64,000 nt of DNA from positions 145,803,741-145,867,740 of the forward strand of contig CM043945.1 of NCBI GenBank assembly GCA_014529385.2. The letters run 5' to 3'. Positions within the stretch are counted from its first letter, which is position 1. Every line of letters begins with the position of its first letter. A program made the position numbers and the translations under genes. Below the pieces are notes generated by a model. The model ran no database searches, was not told the DNA's origin, and saw nothing but the letters and a program-made list of their open reading frames with translations. This DNA comes from Adiantum capillus-veneris (Eukaryota; Streptophyta; Polypodiopsida; Polypodiales; Pteridaceae). Shown here in pieces: positions 1 through 11,412 of the stretch.

Positions 1-1125
1 TTAATGAGAGTGTGCAATGGACACAAACAAAGTGAATGGACACTGTGCGTGAAGGTGCATGAGACTGAGAGGTAGAGAGAGAAGAGAATATGACACCAGG
101 GAGTTGTAAACCCCTCCTCCAAGGGCCCCACTCTCGATGGCGAGAGTGGTCTACTATTGATTGCACAATCTGATACAATGATGCTGATGCAAGTTTAATG
201 GCTATGTCGATGCCGACAGTGTGGACGACGAGGACGAGACTAGGGCTGAAAACTGAATGCTTCAAGTCGGTGTCTGTGTCAACAAGTCAAAGGATGATCT
301 GCGAACTTGATGGCTGGACTCGCTGCTGCCTATGGCTGAAACTGCTGTTTTCTTATGGCTTGAAAACGCTGGACAGCATGTGCAAAACGCTGCCTTAAAG
401 CTGTCCCAAAATGCTGATGAGGCTCTCAAAAACGCTGGGTATGCTGGCTGTAAATGCTAGGGAATCGCTGCTGTGATGGCCTTCCAAAAATGCTACTGGC
501 TGGCTGATCCTGACATTGCTTTGGAAGGGCTGATAGGCGCCAATAGCAGGGCTGAATCCGTGAGGGAATCGATGATGCAATGATGCTGAAAACGCTGAGG
601 CTGTTGGGCTGAGAAACGCTGATTTTGCTCACCAAAACGCTGATGGATTCTGGTTCAAAAACGCTGAAGCTACCGTCCTCTTGTTGGCTGAAATTGCCCA
701 AGGCAATGGTGAGGGTCGTCTTGCTGAGAAGGGTCTCCAGAGGGCCTGCTGCACTTGAGTGCCTGATGCTCTCCTTCTTTTGCCAGATAGTGCTAGCTTT
801 GGTTTGCTTATATATTATCTTAGCAAAATTGCCCTACCTAGTTCCCAACAAAAGTCACTTAATAAATAAGTGAAAAATGTCAAAATTAGGGAAAATAGGT
901 TTAATGCAATGGAAAATTCCCCTGATGGATTCTGATGGGAATGTTGATGATCATGCTGTGTGCAACTGGATATGCATCTAATCTAAGTGACTGGTCATGC
1001 ACGGTCTGCGAACAGACTCACAAAAGTGCCAGATCACTTCCTATTCTAGACTGACTTGACTGAACTGAACTTTGGTCATGTAATAGCTTGTGCACAGACA
1101 CATAGGGTTGGATACGTCACGTGAC
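1..1125 (-). mobile_element. Fossil LTR fragment, family A
   Basis: This is one of at least five copies of the same LTR-like sequence in the first 12.4 kb; others are at 1880-2059, 9833-11081, 11413-11937 and 11938-12433. It is read antisense: complete copies begin TGTCACGTGACAC and end in a ...CCTTACA terminus next to a methionine primer site, both on the opposite strand here. The left side is cut by the window edge. About 190-720 is a degenerate minisatellite of GCTGAAAAACGCT-like units. A conserved hairpin lies at 128-149. No coding potential was recognised. Assignment as an LTR rests on the solo copy at 9833-11081. Confidence 0.75.
128..149. repeat. Conserved hairpin inside family-A LTR
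   Basis: The arms CCACTCTCG and CGAGAGTGG flank a 4-base loop. Equivalent hairpins occur in the other family-A copies at 10835-10856 and 11646-11667, with the loop sequence changed but the arms kept. That pattern suggests selection on structure or on a palindromic binding site when the family was active. The function is unknown. Confidence 0.7.
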
Positions 1126-1866
1126 GCTAGGAGGCCTCTTGAGAAAAATGTCAAGGAAAGGGGCTGTTGGAAACGTTGCACCATCTTCTCCTACTGGTGG
1201 CCAAAAACGCCAGCAAGGGCTGCATCCTTGGGTGCCCTGCAGGGCTGAGAACAACGCTCTAAGTACCCCTCCCAGAGGCCTATATATAGGCTTCTGCTGG
1301 CTGCTGCCGACCCCACATCGTGGACCCCACAACCAAACCAATAAATCCATGAATGGGAAATAAGGGGAGAAATGGCCTAGAGGGTCCTGGGAAGGCAAAA
1401 GAGGCATGCCAAGGGGGGAACAGAAGCCTACATAGCTGTGGAACTAAACCAAAATCCGAGCTAAACATAGCTAGACACGACCCGACATGAGAGAACAACC
1501 TCACACTGCCGGGCACAACCACAAAACCACCCACTCCCTAATCTGCTCATGGGAAATACTGGAGCTACCATCGGATAGGAATATGAACTCTAACACCCCC
1601 TCTTAGATCCTGGTCAGCAAACGAGTTGTTTCCCACCTCATGTCGATTGGCCGGCCGCTAAGTGCATGGTCCGCTCTCAATGAGTGAAAAGAGGCACAAG
1701 GGGAGGTTGGACAAGCCCTTCTTTCCTGGGATTCCTGTCACTATTCATAAACACGATTAGGAATCGACACGCCCAAGCCAACTTCGGTTCGTGTGACCGC
1801 AACAAGCAAAAAAAAATTCTTGTGATTCTTGTGGTTCTTTCCTTGAGTGATACAGAACATTGCCAA
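1126..1866 (-). mobile_element. Fossil LTR fragment (family B) with adjoining internal sequence
   Basis: 1126-1595 matches 19727-20178 closely along its length, including the region around CCTATATATAGG. Antisense reading gives an LTR start TGTTAGAGTTCATATTCC, and the bases beside it at about 1596-1604 form a purine-rich tract on the minus strand, as expected next to a 3' LTR. 1605-1866 would then be the 3' end of the internal region; no protein was recognised in it. The join with the family-A fragment lies at a shared ACGCTAGGAGG stretch. This is an old, incomplete copy. Confidence 0.65.
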
Positions 1867-2059
1867 AGCTCTGATACCAATAGGTGCAGCAGAATGAATG
1901 TTTGAACTTTGCTCAAGATGAGTGCTCCGAACTGTGCTCAAGGTTCCTTTTGTTCTCATGGAAGGGAGAGCCTTCCGTTCTTAATGAGAGAGTGCAATGA
2001 TCACAAACAAAGTGAATGGACACTGTGCGTGCAAGTGTATGAGACTGAGAGATAGAGAG
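1867..2059 (-). mobile_element. Fossil family-A LTR end with antisense primer site, interrupted by the chromovirus
   Basis: GCTCTGATACCAA at about 1866-1878 is the complement of a methionine-tRNA primer site. Family-A LTR sequence starts just after it and runs to 2059, where the Ty3 element begins. The same LTR resumes after that element at 9789 and again after the solo LTR at 11082. The host copy is therefore older than both insertions. Confidence 0.65.
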
Positions 2060-3571
2060 TGTAACTAAGTCAGACTTTGTAAATAATTAATTTATTTACG
2101 AGAAAAGAATTATCTAATTAGATGTGTGCACACCAGAATAGACCTAGCAGTTCTAAGGCCTCAGGTGAGCCTAAATGCGGGCCACAACACCTCATAGGGA
2201 CCTTAGCAGAAATTACCCTGAAGCCCTAGTGATTGGGAAATCGGGTCTTCAGAAAGGGGTAAGCAGTAGCCTCAGATTTTAGGCTCAGAAAAATACGCGC
2301 GTCAGTACAAGCACATGAATGAGATGGGGTCCTTAGAACAGTGACCCTAAGGCTAATAAAGCTAATAAAGCCTTAGGGTAAGTTTCGTGAAATTAAATTT
2401 AACGGTCCGTGCTCGGGCGGGCGGCCGGACAAGTGTGAACAGGTAAAGGCGGTGTAGTGCCCGTGCAGCATTGCGCCGGCAGACCTTTGGTGTTCTCATA
2501 AAAGAATCATTGGTAGCAGTTGTTAATTAGTTGCACATTTTTTTAATTAATGAGCTAGAAGTTTTTAAAGTCAAAAGTTGAATGGTTTTTAAGTTTTTAA
2601 AGTAAGTGTGCCAAGTGGCACACTTACCAATGCAAACTAACTCTCTCTCACTCTCACTCTCACCCTCTCTCTCTTCCTAGCGCCCCCTCTCCCGGATGGC
2701 TATTTAGGAGCCCCCCCTCCCCCATTTTCAGGGCTGACAGTGCACCTACCCCCCCTAATGTGAGCGTGCTCTACGCAGTGGAGCCCTCCATTGAAGCTTG
2801 AGAGCAGCCCCTTGCGACATATGTGGTAGCCTTGTGCTCCCATTGTCAAGAACAAGGGATCTCACATCATAGACACCTTCTGGTGAAGTTTTGTCGCGAG
2901 AAGCTGCTGTAGACGCTCTCTTAGCAGAGTGCGGCTGCTGTAATTCTCTGTTTTCAGCCCCTAATCACCTCGATTAGGGCTGTTTTCAGCAGATGAGCCA
3001 TAGCAATTCTCTTCTCTCTCCTTATCCTAAGTCTACATCAAGTTTGGTGCGATTCCATCGCAAAGAAGACCTCTGTTTCGGCGTAGGGGTGTGCACAGGT
3101 AAGAATTTCAGGTTATGTGCAGAAAATTACAGCAAGCATGTGCGTGTGCATTTTGCTTGTTTCTCTTTTGTGTTCGATGCATGAATGAATGAGCATGAAG
3201 GCAACATATAACGGAAGATGGACTCTCCTCTGTGAGAGCTTCCGATGAGCTGTTTCGGAAGATAGACTCTCTTTTCGAGAGCTTCCAACCAGTCTCGCAG
3301 AAGAGGGGAAATCCCCTAAGCAGTAAGAAAGTGGAAACACTTTCTCAGTCAGTAGTCAGAACAGAACAGAAGGAAGAATAGAGGACGGGCGTATGCCCCG
3401 TTCCTGTGCTTGTAAAGATTCTCCCTTAGTAATAAAGATATTCTCTTTATGGGGGGGGACCAGCCATCTTCTGGTCCCCAATGAAGTGTCAAGTTTTCTC
3501 GCTCCCTCTACTTCTCTTGAGTATTTGAAGTGCAATTAAACGTCAGTTTACGCTTCCGTATTTTTGTGACA
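2060..3571 (+). repeat. 5' LTR of the chromovirus
   Basis: It starts TGTAACTAAG and ends TTTTTGTGACA just before the primer site. It is aligned base for base with 8276-9788. It contains pyrimidine-rich CTCTCTCA runs near 2641-2680 and an AATAAAG signal near 3431 that could serve polyadenylation (inference). Confidence 0.95.
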
Positions 3572-3572
3572 G

Positions 3573-3584
3573 TGGTATTAGAGC
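3573..3584 (+). other. Primer binding site (initiator Met tRNA)
   Basis: TGGTATTAGAGC begins 2 bases after the LTR and differs at one position from the common plant primer site TGGTATCAGAGC, which pairs with the 3' end of initiator methionine tRNA. Confidence 0.9.
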
Positions 3585-3637
3585 AAGGTCCTCTCTCTCT
3601 TCCTGAAGGGATTGACGACTCTTGGCAGACTGCAGAA

Positions 3638-4840
3638 ATGGGAGGACGCGAGATAGAGTTATCTCTCCTTCAACAGCAGGTGGAAGAGTTGCAGAAAGCT
3701 CTCTCCCATCCAGAAGTCCAAAAGATTCTCCATACTCTTGAAAAAGGGAAGGAGAAAATGCCGATGGGGTCGGGAGAAATCCCGCAGAACCCAAAGGCGC
3801 CACAACCAAGAAAAGATCCTTTGATTGGAACTTCCCGCATGCACGAGAGGTAGAAGAAATCTCCAGAACGTCATGTGCGGTTTAATCCAAAAGTTCAAGA
3901 GCAGGATCCCCCTGATTGCCCTCAGTTCTCTTTCATGAAGGATCTGGAAGACATAGTTTCTCCGGAAGACATGTTTCTCGACGATCCGTCGCAGCAAGAA
4001 GTACATGCAAGGGAAAGGACTCCTGTCCCCAAGGAGTCTAAGCATAGAAAGAAGGAGCACCATAAGAAGAAGCACCACAGGCATAAAACATTTAAGTCGG
4101 GAGATAAAGATGTGAAATTCGACACCTACAATGGACGGCGTGATAATGACAAAGCTTTGGCTTTCATCCGCCAATTTGAAGTTGCATTTGCTGAAGGGAA
4201 TTTTAAAGAAAATCCAAGCTTCGCCATGTTAGTTTGTACCTGAAAGGCACCGCCAACAATTGGTGGTTAACCCTTATCCTGGAAGATCGCAAACCCCAAG
4301 ATTGGACCGCTTTCAAGAAGGAGTTCTACGCACAGTTCCTTCCTCCAGACTATGAGGAAGAGGTAAAGAAAGAATGGGATCGACTTTCACAGTCAGAGAA
4401 CGAAACTGTTCCACGCTATGTGGATAGGTTTTGGGACGTTCTCTTGAAAGTCACTCCATTCAAGAAGATTGACGATTCGGAGAAGATGCGCAAGTTTGAA
4501 GCAGGTTTGCATGAAGCCTTGCAAAAGGCTATGATGCTTTACCCTCGAGGTAACTTGCAGATACTTATGGAATCAGCCCGCATAGCTGATGGAATACATG
4601 ACAAGGGTACTCCCAGGAAGATGGAGCAAAGCACTTACCATGCTAAGCAGAAGGCTCTCCATGAGCAGCCTACCTCTTCTACTTCTTCTCAAAAGAAGAA
4701 AAGAACCGCCTCCGAAGCAGAAGCAAAGCCAAATCAGCCCAAGAAAGGGAGATATCTCTCTCCTGCTGAGTTGCGAACATACATTAGTGAAGGAAGATGC
4801 TTCAAGTGCGGACAAGTTGGTCATATGAAGGGTGACTGTC
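3638..4840 (+). mobile_element. Chromovirus gag region (fossil)
   Basis: The region opens with MGGREIELSLLQQQ, a probable coiled-coil start. It continues with a basic stretch and a retrotransposon gag domain (about 4110-4560, with the typical NNWWL and AFKKEFYAQF segments), and ends with a zinc knuckle CFKCGQVGHMKGDC at 4798-4839. In the family this protein forms the particle and binds RNA. It lies directly 5' of pol, as in other Ty3 elements. Confidence 0.85.
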
Positions 4841-4929
4841 CTACCAAACCTCCACAACCACCCTCTTCCAATGCAGTCCCAGATTTACAGGGAAATACAA
4901 CCAAGGATGGAAAAGAAAGAGCTCTTCTC

Positions 4930-5260
4930 AAAGCATGGGGTAGTATCAACAACCAGCGGGCTCTTATTTTGTTTGACCCTGGTAGTACAGACAACTTCAT
5001 CTCTACCAAGCTAGCTGACGACCTGAACTTGCAGCCCAATCGTTTTGGAGTCTCTATTTAAGCGCAATCTGCTTTCAAAGGGTAAAACTCAAACTCTACT
5101 CCAATCATAGGGAAGTTGAATCTAAAGGTCGACGACTACAGGGATCAAGAGTCTTTCTTACTAGCTTCACTTGAAGGATGCGATGTTATCTTGGGAATGC
5201 CTTGGCACTACAAGATGCATCCCATTCTTGACTATGTTCAGAAAACCTTATCTTTTGCTC
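4930..5260 (+). mobile_element. Chromovirus aspartic protease region (fossil)
   Basis: LILFDPGSTDNF resembles the active-site loop of retropepsins (usually DSG), followed by the VILGMPW segment typical of Ty3 protease. In the family it cuts the Gag-Pol polyprotein. It is placed between the zinc knuckle and reverse transcriptase. Confidence 0.75.
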
Positions 5261-5489
5261 ATAAAGGAAAGGAGTATCTTGTACTTGCAGATGCAGGTGA
5301 TTGGCGTATTCCTATCGCCAATCACATTGCCATCAAGAAAGAAATGAAAAAGTGTGTTTCAGCGTACTTGATTTTTGCAAGAGAGAGAGATGTGTCTGTT
5401 TCACAACTTTCTTCCTCTTTAGAGCAAAAAAGACTTAAGTTAATAGAAAGATATAAAGATTGTTTTGCAGATGAACTTCCAAATGAACT

Positions 5490-6170
5490 CCCACCTTCGC
5501 GACCTGAGGATCATACCATTGATTTGATCCCAGGAAGTTCTTCTCCAAATCAGCCCCCTTATCGAGTTAGTCTAATGCAGCAAGAGGAAATTCTCAAGCA
5601 AGTTAACGAACTTTTGGAGAAGGGCTTAATAAGGCCTAGTACTTCTCCATATTGTTCACCTGTCTTGCTAGTACAGAAAAAGGATGGCACATTCCGCATG
5701 TGCATAGACTATAGATCTCTAAACAAGATCTCAATCAAGAATCGATTTCCAATCCCTCGGATTGACGACATTCTTGACAAGTTACAAGGAGCAAGTGTCT
5801 ATAGTCGTATAGACTTGAAGAGCGGTTATCATCAAATCCGCATAGCTCCTCAGGATGTGCATAAGACTTCATTTAGAACAACCTTCGGGTTGTATGAATT
5901 TTTAGTGATGCCTTCTGGGCTCACTAATGCACCAGCTACATTCAACAGAATGATGGATAGAATCTTCCACTCATACAGAAGCTTTACAGGCGTTTTCTTT
6001 GATGACGTCTTAATCTTCTCAGAGACGGAAGACGAACACTATAAGCATCTCGCCTTAGTGTTTGAAGAATTACGCAAACACAAATTATTTGTGAATGCTA
6101 AGAAGAGTGAGTTCTTTCTAAAAGAAATCCACTATTTGGGCCATATAGTATCTCACAACCAGGTGAGAAT
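5490..6170 (+). mobile_element. Chromovirus reverse transcriptase domain (fossil)
   Basis: The recognisable motifs run in order: KGLIRPSTSPYCSPVLLVQK, RMCIDYRSLNK, SRIDLKSGYHQIR, FGLYEFLVMP and the catalytic FFDDVLIFS (about 5995-6021), where the family usually has Y/F-x-DD. It ends with HYLGHIVS. It is strongly similar to plant chromoviruses. Its product would copy element RNA into DNA. Confidence 0.93.
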
Positions 6171-6299
6171 GGACCCTGATAAGATTCAAGCAGTTGTAGA
6201 ATGGCCTACGCCAACTACAGTACATGATGTACGAAGTTTCCTTGGCCTCTGTTCTTATTATCGGCGTTTCATTCGAGCTTTTGCCGAGATAGCAGGTCC

Positions 6300-6790
6300 C
6301 CTCCATGACTTGACAAAGAAGCGGATTCCATTCCATTGGGGGTCTGGACAAAAACAAGCTTTCGAAAAGCTCAAGTATCTACTCAGTCACGGACCTGTTC
6401 TCACCGTCCCTGATCTTCGCAAACCTTTCGAGGTATACTGCGATGCGTTTGGAGATTGTGTAGGAGCAGTTTTGAACCAAGAGGGTCACGCGATAGCCTA
6501 TGAAAGTCGGCGCCTTAAAGATGTAGAGTTGCATGCCTCCATATACGAAAAAGAGCTAATGGCAGTAATTCATGCTCTTTCCATTTGAAAACACTATCTA
6601 TTAGGAGCTGATTTTATTATCAAGACAGATCATCAAAGTCTTCGCTACTTTCTCACACAGAGAAAGTTATCAGAAAAGCAGATGAGATGGGCCAACTTTC
6701 TTTCAATGTTTCATTTTCAGATTTTACACACTTCTGGAACAAAGAATGCAGTTGCAGATGCTCTCTCCAGGCGTCCAAAGATCAATGCAC
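6300..6790 (+). mobile_element. Chromovirus RNase H region (fossil)
   Basis: PFEVYCDAFGDCVGAVL, IAYESRRL and YEKELMAVIHAL mark the RT-linked RNase H fold. The TDHQSLRYFL and NAVADALSRRP segments follow. In the family it degrades the RNA strand during reverse transcription. Confidence 0.9.
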
Positions 6791-6959
6791 TAACAACAAT
6801 TTATCATGAGGAACTAGAATCTCTCAGCGAGATGTATCCTCAAGATCCAGACTTCGCCACAATTTGGACAGATCTTCAAGCTGGTCACTCAAAGCCACCT
6901 TATTCTATCAGGGATAATACACTCTATCGTCAACAAGCAATATGCATAGCTCAGCCCTT

Positions 6960-8030
6960 ACGACAAAAGGTGATGGATGAAGCACATAATTCTCCTTATG
7001 CCGGGCATCGGGGAATTGCTTCCACCACTAGTGCCCTCGAAAGGTATTTCTTTTGGCCAACACTCCGTGCGGACATTGAAAAATATGTACGTGAGTGTTT
7101 AGTCTGCCAAAAGGTAAAATATGACAGACAATGTTTATGGCAAGCTTCAGCCGCTTCCTGTGCCTAACACGCCATGGGAAAGTATTGCCATGGATTTTAT
7201 TACGGATCTTCCTCGATCCAAGAATGGAAATGATGCAATCTGGACTATAGTAGACAGATTCAGTAAGCAAGCCCATTTTCTTCCAGTAAAGAAGACCATC
7301 AAAGCTGATCACATGGCTAGAATATTTCTAGCTCAGATTTTTAAACACCATGGATTGCCAAAGACTATTGTCAACGATAGAGATCCCCGCATGACTAGTC
7401 TATTTTGGTATGCATTGTTTGAAAACTTGGGAACTAAGCTTGATTTTTCATCAGCTTATCATCCTCAAACAGATGGTCAAAGCGAAATCGCTAATGCCAC
7501 TGTTTTAGATCTCCTCAAGTGCTATGTTTCGGAACGACAATCCGAATGGGAACAGTACTTACCAATAGTTGAGTTTGCGTATAATAATACCATACATTCC
7601 TCAACTGGTAAAGCCCCCTTTGAAATTATTTACGGGAAGCCGCTCTTACTTCCTATTATGGTGACCAAAGAAAACATCTTCGCCGCAGATGAATTTGTGC
7701 GCAATATTGATATTGCCCATCAACAAGTAAAGCAAGCAATTCTTCGTACTCAAGAGCAACAGAAGAGAAAAGCAGACAAGCACAGAAGGAATCTCAATCT
7801 TGAAAAAGGACAATATGTCCTGCTTCGGTTTGAGAAAGCTAGATTGAAAAAGCGGGTCGGCAAAGGGAAAGTTGTCAAACTTTCCCATAGATTTTACGGC
7901 CCTTTCAAAATTACAGATAAAGTCAATGATGTGACTTTCAGACTGGATCTGCCTTCTAACTGGCGCATCCACAATGCTTTTCATGTCAGTCTCCTCCGAC
8001 CATATGTTGGACCTCCTTCAGTGGCGCCCG
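6960..8030 (+). mobile_element. Chromovirus integrase region (fossil)
   Basis: The H2C2 zinc-binding part is visible at about 6990-7115 (AGHRGI ... CLVCQKVK). The DDE core follows: WESIAMDFITDLP, TIVNDRDPRM, SSAYHPQTDGQSE and then APFEIIYGKP. The GPY/F-type C-terminal part (HRFYGPFKI, NAFHVSLLRPY) leads into the chromodomain. In the family it inserts the cDNA into the genome. Confidence 0.9.
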
Positions 8031-8079
8031 TACAAGAAGATCCTCCAGAAGTCGAAGAGACTGAGGAAATTCTTCAACC

Positions 8080-8262
8080 TGAACAGATAATACACCACTC
8101 GGAGAGACAACTCAAGTCGGGGAGTCTACATCGAAAGTATTTAGTCAAGTTCAAAAATTACACTCCTTTAGATGCAAAGTGGATGACTGAGTCCGATCTT
8201 AAGGACTACCCTGACATCTTGCACAGTTATGTTGATGCTCTACAGTTGAGGTCAACTGTTTA
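8080..8262 (+). mobile_element. Chromovirus chromodomain (fossil)
   Basis: The C-terminal segment RKYLVKFKNY ... KWMTESDL is a chromodomain-like fold with aromatic and acidic positions in the right places. It defines the chromovirus branch of Ty3 elements, where it is thought to steer integration to marked chromatin. It ends just before the polypurine tract and 3' LTR. Confidence 0.85.
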
Positions 8263-8275
8263 GAACCAAGAGGGA
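8262..8275 (+). other. Polypurine tract of the chromovirus
   Basis: AGAACCAAGAGGGA lies immediately upstream of the 3' LTR, in the position where plus-strand synthesis is primed. It is a weak tract, interrupted by two cytosines. Confidence 0.6.
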
Positions 8276-9788
8276 TGTAACTAAGTCAGACTTTGTAAAT
8301 AATTAATTTATTTACGAGAAAAGAATTATCTAATTAGTTGTGTGCACACCAGAATAGACCTAGCATTTCTAAGGCCTCAGGTGAGCCTAAATGCGGGCCA
8401 CAACACCTCAAAGGGACCTTAGCAGAAATTACCCTGAAGCCCTAGTGATTGGGAAATCGGGTCTTTAGAAAGGGGTAAGCAGTAGCCTCAGATTTTAGGC
8501 TCAGAAAAATACGCGCGTCAGTACAAGCACATGAATGAGATGGGGTCCTTAGAACAGTGACCCTAAGGCTAATAAAGCTAATAAAGCCTTAGGGTAAGTT
8601 TCGTGAAATTAAATTTAACGGTCCGTGCCTGGGCGGGCGGTCGGACAAGTGTGAACAGGTAAAGGCGGTGCAGTGCCCGTGCGGCATTGCACCGGCAGAC
8701 CTTTGGTGTTCTCATAAAAGAATCATTGGTAGCAGTTGTTAATTAGTTGCACATTTTTTTAATTAATGAGCTAGAAGTTTTTAAAGTCAAAAGTTGAATG
8801 GTTTTTAAGTTTTTAAAGTAAGTGTGCCAAGTGGCACACTTACCAATGCAAACTAACTCTCTCTCACTCTCACTCTCACCCTCTCTCTCTTCCTAGCGCC
8901 CCCTCTCCCGGATGGCTATTTAGGAGCCCCCCCTCCCCCATTTTCAGGGCTGACAGTGCTCCTACCCCCCCTAATGTGACCGTGCTCTACGCGGTGGAGC
9001 CCTCCATTGAAGCTTGAGAGCAGCCCCTTGCGACATATGTGGTAGCCTTGTGCTCCCATTGTCAAGAACAAGGGATCTCACAGTCATAGACACCTTCTAG
9101 TGAAGTTTCATCGCGAGAAGCTGTCGTAGACGCTCTCTTAGCAGAGTGCGGCTGCTGTAATTCTCTGTTTTCAGCCCCTAATCACCTCGATTAGGGTTGT
9201 TTTCAGCAGATCAGCCATAGAAATTCTCTTCTCTCTCCTTATCCTAAGTCTACATCAAGTTTGGCGCGATTCCATCGCGAAGAAGACCTCTGTTTCGGCG
9301 TAGGGGTGTGCACAGGTAAGAATTTCAGGTTATGTGCAGAAAATTACAGCAAGCATGTGCGTGTGCATTTTGCTTGTTTCTCTTTTGTGTTCGATGCATG
9401 AATGAATGAGCATGAAGGCAACACATAACGGAAGATGGACTCTCCTCTGTGAGAGCTTCCGATGAGCTGTTTCGGAAGATAGACTCTCTTTTCGAGAGCT
9501 TCCAACCAGTCTCGCAGAAGAGGGGAAATCCCCTAAGCAGTAAGAAAGTGGAAACACTTTCTCAGTCAGTAGTCAGAACAGAACAGAAGGAAGAATAGAG
9601 GACGGGCGTATGCCCCGTTCCTGTGCTTGTAAAGATTCTCCCTTAGTAATAAAGATATTCTCATTATGGGGGGGGACCAGCCATCTTCTGGTCCCCAATG
9701 AAGTGTCAAGTTTTCTCGCTCCCTCTAATTCTCTTGAGTATTTGAAGTGCAATTAAACGTCAGTTTACGCTTCCGTATTTTTGTGACA
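8276..9788 (+). repeat. 3' LTR of the chromovirus
   Basis: Matches 2060-3571 end to end with about 27 differences. It is followed directly by TAGAGAGAAGAG, which continues the interrupted family-A LTR. Confidence 0.95.
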
Positions 9789-9832
9789 TAGAGAGAAGAG
9801 AATACGACACCAGAGACGTAAAACCGGTACAA

Positions 9833-11081
9833 TGTCACGTGACACATCCCAACCCTATGTGTCCGTGGACAAGCTACACCACAGCAGGGTTCAGTCAGTC
9901 CGGTCAGTTTAGATTAGCAATGATCTGACACTTTTGTGAGTCTATTCGTAGACCGTGCATGCCCAGTCACTTAGCATAGATGCATATCCTCCGGTTGCAC
10001 ATAGCATGTTCATCGGAATTCCCATCAGAATCCATTAGCATTAGTTAGGGGAATTTTCCAGTGCATTTAGCGTATTTTCCTATTTATTGGGATTTTCACT
10101 TATTATTTTTAAGTGACTTTCCAACAAAAGTAGGTAGGGCAATTTTGCTAAGTTAATATATAAGCAAACCCAAGTTAGCACTTTCTGGCAGAAGAGGCAA
10201 CAGGAGCACCTTGCTCAACAGGCAACTTCTCAGCAGAACCTTGGTGGATTCCCTCCACGCAAGATCCCAAGCTTTGGCATTTTCTCCAAGCAGCAGATTC
10301 CTATCTGTAGCGCTTTCAACAGCATTCATCGCCGGAAAGCCAAGCCCTTGGCGTTTTTGCATCAGATTGTCGCCGGAAAGACCATCACATGCCTGGCGTT
10401 TTTCACATGCCCAACGTTTTTGGAAATGCAAGATCAGCTAGCGTTTTTGGTCAACCTGAGTCTCTAGCATTTTGGATTTCAGCAATAGAAAAAGTAGCAG
10501 ATTCAGACCGCAAGAAGTAGCAGATTCAGCCCCGTAAAGATTATCAGTTTTCAGCCATGAAGAACCTCAGTTATCCGCCCTAAAACGCAGATCTGCAGCA
10601 GTCAGAAACGCAGATTTTCAGCCTATGGAATAGCACCAGATCAGCCCCAGGTTGGTTGCAGAAGTTCTCCCATTTTCAGCCATAAAAACGCAGCCAAAAC
10701 AGTCATTTTCAGCCACCAAGAAGACCATGAAAAACAGAAGATAAAAGATCCCAGATTTCAGCCATCAAGTCGTCGTCGTCATCGGCATAGTCCCATTGCA
10801 TACGCATTGTACACCTTTGTGCAATCAAAGTAGACCACTCTCGCCGACGAGAGTGGGGCCTTCGGAGGAGGGTTTTACAATGTCTCTGGTGTCGTATCTC
10901 TTCTCTCTCCTTCTCTCAGTCTCATTCACTTGCACGCACAATATCCACCCACTTTGTTCGTGACCACAGCACTCTACAAGACGGAAAGCTCTCTCTCTTT
11001 CCCTAAGGACTAAAAGGAACCTTGAGCAATAAAGATCACTAATCTTGAGAAAATACAACATTCATTCCGCTATACCTTACA
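9833..11081 (+). mobile_element. Solo LTR, family A, inserted into another family-A copy
   Basis: A 1249-bp sequence beginning TGTCACGTGACAC and ending ATACCTTACA, flanked by a perfect 5-bp duplication TACAA (9828-9832 and 11082-11086). The flanks match family-A LTR in the opposite orientation (compare GGGTACAATGATGATGCATG at 11691-11710), so the family inserted into itself. No internal region is present, as expected after recombination between LTRs. 10240-10770 is rich in AGCGTTTTT-like minisatellite units. The hairpin lies at 10835-10856. Confidence 0.85.
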
Positions 11082-11412
11082 TACAAAGTGGATGCATGTG
11101 ACTGATGCAAGTTTAGGCTAGATCGATGACGATAATGGGGATGGCGAGACCGATCTAAGGGCTGAAAACTGATGCTTATGTACTGCTGTCCAAAAACGCA
11201 ATTGGGTGAAATCTGTTGGTTTCCTTATCTGCTGAAAAACGCCATGCAAGGGGGCGATCTGGGCTTCTGAAAAACGCCAGGGGCTGAGGTGATCTGGGGA
11301 TGCAATCTGGGTGAAAAACGCCAGGGCTGAGGTCTCTTGGCGATGAAGCCTGCTGATGAAAACGCTAGGGCTAGGGTGTCTTGCTTGGAGGAGAAAACGC
11401 CACCAAGGGGGG
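11082..11412 (-). mobile_element. Fossil family-A LTR, continuation of the host copy
   Basis: Resumes after the solo LTR and its TACAA duplication. It contains repeated GCTGAAAAACGCC units every 30-60 bases. It joins the next family-A copy at about 11413. No coding potential is seen. Confidence 0.6.

Larger units (their letters stand above)
2060..9788 (+). mobile_element. Ty3/gypsy chromovirus, nearly whole fossil
   Basis: A 7.7-kb LTR retrotransposon with long terminal repeats (1512 and 1513 bp), a methionine primer site, gag with a CCHC knuckle, protease, reverse transcriptase, RNase H, integrase and a C-terminal chromodomain, in the Ty3 chromovirus order. The LTRs differ at about 27 positions by eye (about 98% identical), so it is young, perhaps of the order of a million years at usual plant rates (inference). 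The coding part looks almost complete but carries a handful of breaks (about four to six), so this copy is a fossil. It sits inside a family-A LTR. The flanks share a TAGAG-type direct repeat, but in low-complexity sequence. Confidence 0.95.

Noticed and set aside
3659-4174. 171-codon minus-strand frame over the chromovirus gag
   Set aside because: Complement of gag with hydrophobic runs that come from Lys/Glu-rich sense codons.
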